From the NCBI GenBank assembly GCA_964560875.1, contig CAZLMW010000161.1, positions 1-15,549 on the forward strand: 15,549 bases of DNA. The letters run 5' to 3'. The translations under genes were made by a program, and so were the position numbers. This DNA is from CAZLMW01 sp964560875. Its GTDB lineage: Bacteria; Myxococcota_A; UBA9042. The notes beneath the pieces are model-generated. The model had not been told where the DNA came from. It searched no databases and saw only the letters and a list, made by a program, of their open reading frames with translations. Below are positions 8,327-15,498 of the stretch, piece by piece; the stretch's first letter is position 1, and every line of letters starts with the position of its first letter.

Positions 8327-8381
8327 CCGGGCGCGTCCTTGCGCCTCGGTCGTGCAGCGGCGTCGTCCAGGTTGCCGCGCC

Positions 8382-8774
8382 GGGCAGACCGATGCGCACA
8401 CCTGCCATCGTGCGTTGACCGCAGCCCTCGACGCGATGTCGGCCGTCGACGCGTGCAACGAGCAGCTGACCCAGGAAGGCGCACCACCCTTTCAGATCCG
8501 CATCGGCGTCGAACACGGTCCCCTTATCCGCGGCAACATGGGGTCGGCCGAACGGCTCGAATATACAGTCATCGGCGACACGGTGAACCTCGCAGCACGC
8601 CTCGAAGGGAGCGCGTCGCCGGGCCGAGTCCTGACAACCGTCGGGACGCTCACCCTCGCCGAAGAACGCGCCGTCCTCACCGCCAGGGCCCAACCGCGTG
8701 GAGCCATCCGCTTTCGCGGCAAAGAAAAGACCAACGATGTCGTCGAGCTCTTCCCGCCAACCCGCGACGATTGA
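8382..8774 (+). pseudogene. 3' fragment of a class III adenylate/guanylate cyclase gene
   Basis: The frame ending at 8774 encodes the second half of a class III nucleotidyl cyclase catalytic domain. Hallmarks are IRIGVEHGPLIRGNMGS, then LEYTVIGDTVNLAARLEG, which carries the base-recognition Asp (in GDTVN) and the transition-state Asn and Arg (NLAAR), and a terminal RFRGKEKTNDVVELF strand typical of the family's end. The first half, with the two metal-binding aspartates and the usual 'F-D-I-x-G-F-T' and 'GDG' motifs, is absent. Upstream sequence runs straight into the end of the barrel-like gene at 8326. No good start codon or ribosome site is seen. It is most likely the remnant of a larger sensor or cyclase gene whose 5' part was deleted, and it should be inactive alone. 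Confidence 0.8.
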
Positions 8775-8819
8775 CGCCATGACCGCTACGGACCGCGCGC
8801 GCTATGGCATACAGAGGCC

Positions 8820-9047
8820 ATGAACGATCCGACCAAACCCGCTGCCGACAACGGCTACCACGCCGACATGGAAGACAAGTGGGCCGACAGCTACCCGTCC
8901 ACGGAAACCGTCGCCGACTACGAGGCGTTCTGGACCGAAATGGGCGGCGATCGCCCCGCCGATTTCGCCGCCGAACTGAGCGCGCGGTTCGACCAGGTTC
9001 GCGAGCTACGCACAGCCGGATACGTCTTTGGCCTGTACGTCCTGTAG
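8820..9047 (+). CDS. 75-residue acidic orphan protein, copy A
   Basis: Small soluble, acidic protein of unknown function. It is rich in Asp, Glu and aromatic residues (DMEDKWADSYPSTETVADYEAF) and ends RTAGYVFGLYVL. It has no signal peptide, transmembrane helix or Cys. AGAGG lies just before the ATG. A near-identical gene is at 12019. From codon 10 to codon 72 the two differ at ten bases, eight of them synonymous, which supports real coding and purifying selection. The first nine codons diverge more. Unlike copy B, it is not followed by the two-TM gene but by a 37-base gap and a dsbA 3' remnant. Confidence 0.8.
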   Translation: MNDPTKPAADNGYHADMEDKWADSYPSTETVADYEAFWTEMGGDRPADFAAELSARFDQVRELRTAGYVFGLYVL

Positions 9048-9159
9048 CAGCGTTCGGGAAAACACTGCCAGTGCTTCATCTTTCGGACCTCAATGCACAA
9101 CAGGTTCGGCGCACTCACCGTCGATCGTGCAGATCAGCTTGCCCGCCGAGATCGGCTTG
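8847..9159. repeat. Segmental duplication, copy A (internally deleted)
   Basis: It contains the body of the 75-residue gene (8847-9035) and, after 37 bases of unrelated sequence past its stop, a 75-bp block (9085-9159) identical except for one base to 12563-12637. The matching region in copy B is about 279 bases longer because it carries the two-TM membrane-protein gene. Copy A therefore looks like a duplicate that lost its middle and most of dsbA. Confidence 0.85.
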
Positions 9160-9173
9160 CGATCGATCGCCCA
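9090..9173 (-). pseudogene. C-terminal remnant of a DsbA-family gene
   Basis: On the minus strand this encodes only the last 27 or so residues of the DsbA-like protein at 12568-13290: a Trp and IDR, then KPISAGKLICTIDGECAEPVVH and stop. Compared with the intact gene it differs by one Val-to-Ile change in the last 23 residues and more upstream of them. The reading frame continues to 9347, but that part is the antisense of the lipase-like fragment, so the gene is truncated at about 9173. Confidence 0.85.
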
Positions 9174-11094
9174 AGACCACGGCGGCGCGGACCATCTCGG
9201 GCGCGTCGTGATGCTCGCGACGCCCAACTCCGGCTGCAGCGTTAATCTGTCCGGCTGGCTGGCGAAGAATGGGTTCCACTCCGACGAGAAACTCCCCGGT
9301 CTGGCCGACGTCTTCAAGAACAGCCCGGCCACAAAAGTGCTCGCCAAGACTTCGAAAGTGTTGCCGTTACGCGATCGTTACTTCGCGCTGGGCGGATGGG
9401 CCGCCAAGAAGGGCGCGGAGGCCGAGGATGGACTGGTGGAAATCAGCTCGGTGCTAGCGCTTGACCTGCCGGCAGGCCACGAGGCCTACATGACGCTCGT
9501 CGCCGGCAAACCGAAGGCGGTTTTCACCGCGGGGAATCCGCCGTGGACTGGAGCACCGGGCCAGCAATTCGGCCACTCGAAGATCCATGCGGACTCGCTC
9601 ACCAATGGCGTGCTGGACGTCATTGATGGCTGGCTGTCCGGTTCGTCGATATGCGTGCCTAAATGCGCAGGGAAGACCTGCGGACCCGACGGGTGCAATG
9701 GCCAATGCGGCCCCGGTTGCGCCCCTGGGAAGCAGTGCAACGCCACGGCTGGCACGTGCAACAAGGTGAGCGACCCGGCGCCAACGGGCAAAATCACGGC
9801 CCCAATCGAGGGCACGACGCTGAGCAAGGACTTCGAGGTGTCGTTCACCGTGAAAGACAACAAGAACGTCGAGAAAGCCACGGTGATGGTGTCGGACGGA
9901 TCCGGCACGCAGATGATCACCCCCATCTCGTTCGTGCCCAACAAGGCCAGCGTCTCGTTGAAGACGTCGACCATTTCGATCAAGAACTGGCCCGCGGGCT
10001 CCTACAGGATCGCCCTCTGGGCCAGCGACGGCACGAATGCAAAAGAGGTCTCCGCTGTGCTCGAACCTGCATCAAGGCCGCCAACAGCGCGCCGACAGGA
10101 TCGTTCACGGCGCCCAAAAACGGCGCGACGGTAAGCGGCAGTTTCAAGGTCTTGTTCAGTGTCAAGGATGACAAGGCCGTGACGAAGGCGACCGTGCTCG
10201 TCGCAGACGCCGCAGGCAAGCAGATGTTGGCGCCGATGTCCTTCGTGCCCAACAAGCCGTCCACGTCGCTGCAGACGCCGCTCGTCGATGTAAAGAGTTG
10301 GCCCAATGGAATGTATCGAATCGCGCTGTGGGCGAGCGATGGAACGAGCACGCTGCAGGTCGCGAGTGCGCTCATTTCGCTCAGCAAGGTGTGCAAGCCC
10401 GATTGCGACGGCAAGACGTGCAAAGCCGACGGTTGCGGCGGCGTGTGTATGGCGGCTTGTGACGACAGCAATAGCTGCACCAAGGACGCTTGCGGTCCGA
10501 CAGGGCACTGCAAACACACCAAGAAGACCGGCGCATGCGACGACGGCAACAAGTGCACTGTCGGCGACTACTGCACGACCCTGTCTTGGAAGTGGAAATG
10601 CAGAGCGGGCAATAAGTTGCTGCCTTGCGGCGATGGAAACGCATGTACGACAGACGTTTGTGACGCAAAGAAGGGCTGTGTTTCGACGCCGGGAACGCCG
10701 TGGGCGGCGTGCGGCAATGCCGGAGTCTGCAAAACTGGGAAGTGCGTGAAATGGACGGGGCCTCCGTTGGGCTCACATTCGGTGACGCTCGCGGGCTTGA
10801 AATCCGGCACCCCTCTCGCCGGAGTGCGCGGGAAGAACGGCTTCTATCTCGCCGGCATCGGGTCCGGTGTGTCGACTGTCCACCAACACTACAACGTTTG
10901 GGCAGCGCGCTTCAGCCAATCTGTCTCCGACGGAGAGCGGCAATTGCCACGCGCTCAAGCCATCGCAGTGCAACGACAAGAACCCGTGCAGCTCGGACTT
11001 GTGCACCGCCACGACCGGCTGCTGGCACGCCTCGCTACCGGACGGAACGGTCTGCGGAAAGTCGGGCAAGTGCGTCGTTGGGAAGTGCAAGTAG
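9166..11094 (+). pseudogene. Truncated, frameshifted lipase-like / Ig-like / Cys-rich surface protein
   Basis: Coding similarity begins abruptly at about 9166, where the dsbA remnant ends. The first part resembles the C-terminal half of an alpha/beta-hydrolase lipase (DHLGRVVMLATPNSG, then DGLVEISS and GHSKIHADSLTNGVLDVIDGWL with likely catalytic Asp and His); the Ser-nucleophile half is missing. Next come a Cys module (CVPKCAGKTCGPDGCNGQC), an Ig-like domain (9781-10062), a second Ig-like domain (10092-10385), another Cys module and several C-x(3-8)-C repeats ending GKCVVGKCK. The frame shifts at 10063-10065 (one base missing) and again between about 10867 and 10945 (one extra or two missing), returning to the first frame and ending in TAG. 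Such multidomain proteins are typically secreted or surface-bound in Myxococcota. The frameshifts could be sequencing errors, but the missing 5' half cannot. Confidence 0.75.
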
Positions 11095-11260
11095 CCTCCG
11101 CGCGATTGAGCCGCCAGACCGTGAAGGGATCGATGCTTGCGGCCAATCCGTCGGCTGGGACGACCGCTTGGGCTCTACGGCGCAAACTCGTCGGGTAACG
11201 CGTTGGGCCGCCGACGCGGATCCAAGGACCCCTCGCAAGATATGGTAAAATCACGTACGC

Positions 11261-11266
11261 AGGAGG
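11261..11266 (+). promoter_or_regulatory. Strong Shine-Dalgarno that selects a GTG start
   Basis: AGGAGG lies 5 bases before the GTG at 11272, ideal spacing. It favours this start over the in-frame ATG at 11242, which has no such site. Confidence 0.6.
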
Positions 11267-11271
11267 CGAGC

Positions 11272-11535
11272 GTGGCCGGCCAAACGACCGAAATGATCAG
11301 CGTCCAAACAAGCGCCCGCGAGGCGCGTGCAGCCGCCCGACGCGGCGTTGCCACCGGGCGTAAGACCAGCCTGTTGTCGGAGCCGGCTGACGAGACCTGG
11401 CGGACGATGACCATTGAAGAGCGCATCGCGGCCGTTCGGGAAGTGACGCTGCGTTGCGCAATGTGGAGTACCAATGGCGATCCTGAACCCCGACTTCAGC
11501 GATCTGTTGGCCGAGTTCAACGAGCACGACGTTGA
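11272..11535 (+). CDS. Small partner protein of the downstream nucleotidyltransferase
   Basis: Hypothetical 87-residue basic protein from GTG with an optimal AGGAGG. The N-terminal half is Ala/Arg-rich (TSAREARAAARRG). The centre reads W43-R-T-M-T-I-E-E-R-I-A-A-V-R-E-V-T (43-59), a predicted helix of the kind found in small proteins encoded just before DUF6036/AbiEii-like nucleotidyltransferases. It ends in an Arg-rich tail (RSVGRVQRARR). Its last 62 bases overlap the nucleotidyltransferase start in another frame, so the two are almost certainly co-transcribed and translationally coupled. A role as antitoxin or partner is inferred from the arrangement alone. An ancestral stop before the overlap lost to frameshift is possible. 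Confidence 0.55.
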   Translation: MAGQTTEMISVQTSAREARAAARRGVATGRKTSLLSEPADETWRTMTIEERIAAVREVTLRCAMWSTNGDPEPRLQRSVGRVQRARR

Positions 11536-11926
11536 CTTCATCGTTGTAGGAGCGCACGCCCTCGCGGCACACGGCCACATTCGAGCCACCAAGGACCTTG
11601 ACGTGTGGGTTCGCGCGGACGCCGACCATGCACCAAAGGTCTATGCGGCGTTGGCGGCGTTTGGCGCACCTATGCACGAGCTGCAAGAAGCGGACCTGGC
11701 TCAGCCCGGCACGGTGTTCCAAATCGGTGTACCGCCGGTGCGCATCGACGTGCTGACCTCGATCACAGGAGTCGAGTTCGCCGACGCGTGGGCGGCAAGG
11801 GTGAAGACGTCGCTCGATCAAGTTTCTGTTGCAGTGCTGTCGCGCGAACACCTCATCACAAACAAACAGCGGTGCGCGCGGCCACAGGACATCGCGGATG
11901 TGGATTGGCTGCTGAGACATGGCTGA
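11474..11926 (+). CDS. DUF6036/AbiEii-like nucleotidyltransferase
   Basis: A 150-residue protein of the polymerase-beta-like nucleotidyltransferase superfamily. FIVVGAHALAAHG (22-34) replaces the classical GS motif. DLDVWV (41-46) carries the paired metal carboxylates D41 and D43, and RIDVLT (90-95) provides the third Asp (D92). The C-terminal LITNKQRCARPQDIADVDWL (127-146) is the Lys/Arg-Pro-x-Asp segment seen in AbiEii/DUF6036 proteins. GGAG lies 6 bases before the ATG. Relatives act as toxins in type IV (AbiE) and other NTase toxin-antitoxin or defence systems by nucleotide transfer to RNA or protein. Here the partner is the overlapping upstream gene rather than a canonical AbiEi or HepT, so the toxin role is an inference. 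Confidence 0.8.
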   Translation: MAILNPDFSDLLAEFNEHDVDFIVVGAHALAAHGHIRATKDLDVWVRADADHAPKVYAALAAFGAPMHELQEADLAQPGTVFQIGVPPVRIDVLTSITGVEFADAWAARVKTSLDQVSVAVLSREHLITNKQRCARPQDIADVDWLLRHG

Positions 11927-12018
11927 GCAGCGCTGTGGTGTTCGCCACTTGAGGCGCCCTTATCCGGGACGGACCGACGCGGTAGCCCTCGGCGGGATCG
12001 ATAGCGTAGAAAGGGGCC

Positions 12019-12246
12019 ATGAGCGAGACGACCAAATCTCCGACCGACAACGGCTACTACGCCGACATGGAAGACAAGTGGGCCGACAACTACCCGTCCA
12101 CGGAAACCGTCGCCGACTACGAGGCGTTCTGGACCGAAATGGGCGGCGATCGCCCCGCCGATTTTGCCGCCGAACTGAGCGCGCGTTTCGACCAGGTGCG
12201 TGAGCTGCGCACAGCCGGCTACGTCTTTGGCCTCTATTCCTTGTAG
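12019..12246 (+). CDS. 75-residue acidic orphan protein, copy B
   Basis: Near twin of the gene at 8820 (core DMEDKWADNYPSTETVADY and the Phe-Gly-Leu-Tyr end). The family is not recognised; it is acidic, soluble and without Cys. A purine-rich GAAAGGGG precedes the ATG by two bases. Its stop is only three bases before the GTG of a two-TM protein gene, so these two form a unit here. That order is probably ancestral, because copy A retains traces of the same flanks but lacks the membrane-protein gene. Confidence 0.85.
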   Translation: MSETTKSPTDNGYYADMEDKWADNYPSTETVADYEAFWTEMGGDRPADFAAELSARFDQVRELRTAGYVFGLYSL

Positions 12247-12637
12247 CCCGTGAACGACATCGCCCCCGACGACGACTGGCGTCCGCCGGACCTTCGCCCT
12301 GCATGGCACGGGTGGCTGCCCGAGATCATCACACTCGCGGTCGTGGGCCTTGGCATCGCCGTGTGGACCGCCGTTCGAATCAGCCGCCTGCGCGCCCATG
12401 TCGAGACCATCCGCGACCCGGGGTTTGCCAACATCGCGACGGCCTTCGGGGAGAACGACGCGATCGTCCAGGCCATCGCCATGTTCCTGTTCGCCAGCGT
12501 CGTCATCCCCGTCGTCGGCTGGCTGCGATGGCGCAAACGTGCCGGTATCATCGGCTAGAGCGGGACCTCAATGCACAACAGGTTCGGCGCACTCACCGTC
12601 GACCGTGCAGATCAGCTTGCCCGCCGAGATCGGCTTG
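12046..12637. repeat. Segmental duplication, copy B (complete form)
   Basis: The block spans the core of the 75-residue gene, the two-TM gene and the 3' end of dsbA. Matches to copy A are 12046-12234 (to 8847-9035) and 12563-12637 (to 9085-9159), in the same order and orientation. The start-to-start offset is 3199 bases, so recombination between copies could delete everything between. Confidence 0.85.
12250..12558 (+). CDS. Small two-transmembrane protein
   Basis: Hypothetical 102-residue inner-membrane protein from GTG, three bases after the stop of the 75-residue gene. Helix 1 is about residues 24-43 (EIITLAVVGLGIAVWTAVRI) and helix 2 about 72-91 (IVQAIAMFLFASVVIPVVGW), followed by a basic tail (RWRKRAG). 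The acidic N-terminus and basic C-terminus fit a hairpin; the positive-inside rule would place the basic tail in the cytoplasm. No family recognised. It converges with dsbA, with only nine bases between stops. It may act with the 75-residue protein, as inferred from close spacing. Confidence 0.75.
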   Translation: MNDIAPDDDWRPPDLRPAWHGWLPEIITLAVVGLGIAVWTAVRISRLRAHVETIRDPGFANIATAFGENDAIVQAIAMFLFASVVIPVVGWLRWRKRAGIIG

Positions 12638-13290
12638 TGGTCCTCGACCCAGCGTCGCAGCGACGGGATGAGGATTTCGGCCCCCGTGTACCCCGCGCTC
12701 GCCAGCGTCCAGCGCTCGCCGTCTTGGATGAGGAGCGTCGGAAACCCCGACACACCGAGCTTGCGCGCCGTCGCGAAGTCCTGCCACGCCGCTTTCTTCA
12801 TCGCATCGGACTGCAACAGGTCGACGAACACGTCCTCGCTGACATCGAACCCGGCGAGCAGCTGCGGGTAGGCGTCGACGGTCGTGATGTCGATGTTCTC
12901 GGCGTAAAATGCCCGCTTGAGGCGCGCGAAAAAACGCAATGTCTCGGCCTGCGCGAGCTCGCGCATCGTGACCACAGCGACGCACGGCAGCTCGGTGTCG
13001 TAGCGCCAGCCGTCGGGTCGTTGCAGGCCGGCGTGGTCAAAAGCTTGCCCCGACGTCGCCGCGACCTGCTCCCAGTGATGGGCCAGGAAGTCGCGCATGT
13101 GCTTGTCGAGCGGTTCGGCGACAGGACCGGGACGCAACCCGCCCACCATCACGTCGATCGGGATGTTGAACGTGCGCTGCAGCTCATCGAGGACCGGCGC
13201 GAACCCCCAACACCACGAGCACATCGGGTCGCCGATGTAGACAAAACGCAGCGCGAACTCACGCTTGGGGTTGGGAAGGTTACTTGTCAT
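12568..13290 (-). CDS. DsbA-family thiol oxidoreductase, cytosolic type
   Basis: A 240-residue protein of the DsbA/FrnE-like group (COG3531 type). FVYIGDPMCSWCWGF places the CxxC pair at C24 and C27 (CSWC) just after the first beta strand. The helical insertion occupies about 60-170, and the cis-proline loop reads GVSGFPTLL (P184). There is no signal peptide or membrane anchor, so it probably works in the cytoplasm as a thiol-disulfide oxidoreductase or isomerase. The C-terminal tail carries two more Cys (C228 and C234, LICTVDGEC), which could form a second redox pair. The same tail is kept in the remnant at 9090. The ribosome site before the ATG is weak. It is divergent from the GMC operon with about 96 bases between. 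Confidence 0.9.
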   Translation of the reverse strand: MTSNLPNPKREFALRFVYIGDPMCSWCWGFAPVLDELQRTFNIPIDVMVGGLRPGPVAEPLDKHMRDFLAHHWEQVAATSGQAFDHAGLQRPDGWRYDTELPCVAVVTMRELAQAETLRFFARLKRAFYAENIDITTVDAYPQLLAGFDVSEDVFVDLLQSDAMKKAAWQDFATARKLGVSGFPTLLIQDGERWTLASAGYTGAEILIPSLRRWVEDHKPISAGKLICTVDGECAEPVVH

Positions 13291-13386
13291 CGGGCTGGTC
13301 CAACTCTCATGCTCACCGCGTTGCAGCTTACCTTAGACTCTCACCCTTGGAACCGCACCGCGCTTACCGCCCACGAGGACCGGACC

Positions 13387-13929
13387 ATGAAGATCTCCCG
13401 ACGAACGCTGCTGAAGCTGGGGCTCGGGGGCGGGGTCATCGTGGCCGCCGGGGGTGTTGGGTTGAGCTTGATGGGCACCCGGATTCGCAAGCCGCGGACC
13501 GCTCTGAAGGTGCTCGACGAGGCTGAGTTTTCGGTGCTCGCCGCGTTCGCCGATCGCGTGTCGCCGGGACAAGGCGGTTGGCCATCCGCATGGGAGTTGC
13601 GCGTGCCTGAGAAGGTCGACGCGTCCTTGGCGACGGTGCATCCCGGCGATGCCAATGACTTCAAACAAGCCCTCGCGCTGCTCGAAAACGCCGCGGCGGG
13701 CCTGCTCGATGGTCGCGCGACCCCCTTTTCAGCCTCATCATCGGCCGTCCAGGACGAGACGATGCGCAGCTGGCGTGGCAGCGAAATGGACGTCAAGCGC
13801 ACCGCTTTTACCGCGCTGCACAAGGCTTGTTCGGCCGCGTATTGGTCCTCGCCTGAGATCTACGCGCGTGTGGGTTATGGCGGCCCGCCAGCGTTTCCGT
13901 GGATCACAAAAAAGGGCGCTCCAGCATGA
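13387..13929 (+). CDS. Tat-exported gluconate 2-dehydrogenase subunit 3-like protein
   Basis: A 180-residue protein with a twin-arginine signal (SRRTLLKLGLGGG, R5-R6) and a hydrophobic stretch to about residue 30. The mature part (LDEAEFSVLAAFADRVSP, then about 130 mostly helical residues) resembles the gamma / subunit 3 family of membrane-bound gluconate 2-dehydrogenases, which have no catalytic centre of their own and pair with an FAD subunit. It overlaps the GMC gene by four bases (ATGA). The GMC protein has no signal of its own, so this subunit probably carries the folded FAD enzyme through the Tat translocon. The cytochrome c subunit usual in such complexes is not in the window. The start was chosen for the Tat motif; the frame is open far upstream as antisense of dsbA. 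Confidence 0.85.
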   Translation: MKISRRTLLKLGLGGGVIVAAGGVGLSLMGTRIRKPRTALKVLDEAEFSVLAAFADRVSPGQGGWPSAWELRVPEKVDASLATVHPGDANDFKQALALLENAAAGLLDGRATPFSASSSAVQDETMRSWRGSEMDVKRTAFTALHKACSAAYWSSPEIYARVGYGGPPAFPWITKKGAPA

Positions 13930-15473
13930 CAGCAGGGCAGATCTTCAAGGGCGAGGACATCACCGCGGACGTCCGCGTCGAATGCGACGTGTGCATCGTG
14001 GGGTCAGGCGCTGGCGGCGCCGTGCTCGCCGCTGGGTTGGTGGAAAAAGGCCTGCGCGTCGTGATGCTCGAAGAGGGCGGCTATTTCACGCGCGAGGACT
14101 TCGATCTCGAGGAAGCGCACGCGTTCCCAATGCTCTACCAGGGGCGCGGCGGCCGAGCGACCGCCGACCAAAGCATCACCGTCTTGCAGGGCCGCTCCGT
14201 AGGCGGCAGCACGACCGTCAACTGGACGACGTGCTTTCGAACGCCCGACCGGATCCTGGCGCATTGGGCTGAGCATCACGGCGTGCAAGGCCTCGACAGC
14301 AAGACCCTGGCCCCGCACTACGACGCGGTCGAAAAGCGGCTGTCGATCGCTCCGTGGCACGAAGACAACGCCAACGCGAACAACAAGGTGCTGTACGACG
14401 GGTGCCGCAAGCTGGGCTGGGAGGTCGCGCCGCTGCGTCGCAACGTCAAAGGCTGCGGCAACACGGGCTACTGCGGCGTGGGCTGCCCGCTCAATGCCAA
14501 GCAGGCGATGCACATGACCTATCTGCCCGACGCCGTGGCCGGCGGCATGAACCTGTACGCCGACACGCGAGCCGAGCGATTCGTTGTCGAAGGCGGACGG
14601 GTCAAGCGGATCGACGCGGTGGTCCTCAACCAGGGCAACGGCGTGCCCACCGGTCGCAAAGTCACCGTGAAATGCAAGGTCGCCGTGTCCAGCTGTGGCG
14701 CCATCAACGGTCCGGCGTTGCTGTTGCGAAGCGGGCTCAACGGCAACGGGCGGGTCGGCAAGAGGACAATGCTGCACCCCGTCGTCGCGATCCCGGCGAT
14801 CTACCCGCATGAAATCGCCGCGTGGGCAGGCGCCCCGCAAGCCGCCGGCAGCCACCAGTTCGTCGAGCGTGGCCCGGGCAAGATCGGCTTTTTCCTCGAG
14901 ACCACGCCGCTTCAGCCCATGTTGGCAGCCCTCGGTGGCGGCGGGATATTTGGCGCCCAGCAGCAAGCGTTTATGGGCAAGTTGAAGAACATTGGCGCCG
15001 TCCTCGCGCTGGCCGTCGACGGCCTGTTGCCGGGCGAAGAGGGCGGCACGGTGACGCTGCGGTCAGACGGCCGAATCCGCCTCGACTACCCGATCGGCGA
15101 CGCGCTCAAGGAAGCGTTTGCGACGATGCACGAGACCATCGCCAAGATCAGCTTCGCCGCCGGCGCCGTAGAGATGATGAGCACCCACACCGACCCCGTG
15201 CAGCTGACCAGCGCGGCCGACATCCCCAAGCTCGCTGCAGCGCCGTACGGCAGCCTCAAGCACATGATCTACACCGCGCACCAGATGGGCGGCTGCGCGA
15301 TGGGCGGGTCAGCGGAGACCTCCGTGGTCAACAGCCAGCTGCGCCACCACGAGGTCGCCAACCTGTTCGTCGTGGACGGCTCGGTCTTCCCGACGGCATT
15401 GGGCGTCAACCCCAGCCTCAGCATCTACGGCCTCGCCCACCTGGCCCGCGACTGGGTCGCTGCGGCGGTGTGA
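13926..15473 (+). CDS. GMC-family FAD-dependent oxidoreductase
   Basis: A 515-residue flavoprotein that likely oxidises an alcohol, sugar or sterol substrate. The FAD Rossmann motif is VGSGAGG (25-31) and LEEGG (48-52) follows it. The GMC signature is GRSVGGSTTVNW (89-100). The C-terminal catalytic and FAD-closing region reads HQMGGCAMG (452-460), FVVDGSVFPTALGVNPS (481-497), with the likely catalytic pair H452 and N495. A Cys cluster at C177, C183 and C187 before PLNAKQ matches the CxxxxxCxxxC segment of the long-chain alcohol-oxidase-like branch of the family. The ATG at 13926 is preferred over 13899 because it overlaps the preceding stop and puts the FAD motif near the N-terminus. Substrate is not determinable; it probably acts as a dehydrogenase with the upstream subunit. 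Confidence 0.93.
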   Translation: MTAGQIFKGEDITADVRVECDVCIVGSGAGGAVLAAGLVEKGLRVVMLEEGGYFTREDFDLEEAHAFPMLYQGRGGRATADQSITVLQGRSVGGSTTVNWTTCFRTPDRILAHWAEHHGVQGLDSKTLAPHYDAVEKRLSIAPWHEDNANANNKVLYDGCRKLGWEVAPLRRNVKGCGNTGYCGVGCPLNAKQAMHMTYLPDAVAGGMNLYADTRAERFVVEGGRVKRIDAVVLNQGNGVPTGRKVTVKCKVAVSSCGAINGPALLLRSGLNGNGRVGKRTMLHPVVAIPAIYPHEIAAWAGAPQAAGSHQFVERGPGKIGFFLETTPLQPMLAALGGGGIFGAQQQAFMGKLKNIGAVLALAVDGLLPGEEGGTVTLRSDGRIRLDYPIGDALKEAFATMHETIAKISFAAGAVEMMSTHTDPVQLTSAADIPKLAAAPYGSLKHMIYTAHQMGGCAMGGSAETSVVNSQLRHHEVANLFVVDGSVFPTALGVNPSLSIYGLAHLARDWVAAAV

Positions 15474-15498
15474 TCCGTTCTAATCCGGTCGAGTCCGT

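Noticed and set aside
12571..13386. Plus-strand frame joined upstream of the Tat-signal gene
   Set aside because: It is antisense to the dsbA-like gene. The Tat motif right after the ATG at 13387 marks the real start.
13291..13386. Specific promoter for the GMC operon or dsbA in the divergent gap
   Set aside because: TTGCAG and TAGACT-like words occur but not with acceptable spacing, so no hexamer pair could be assigned.
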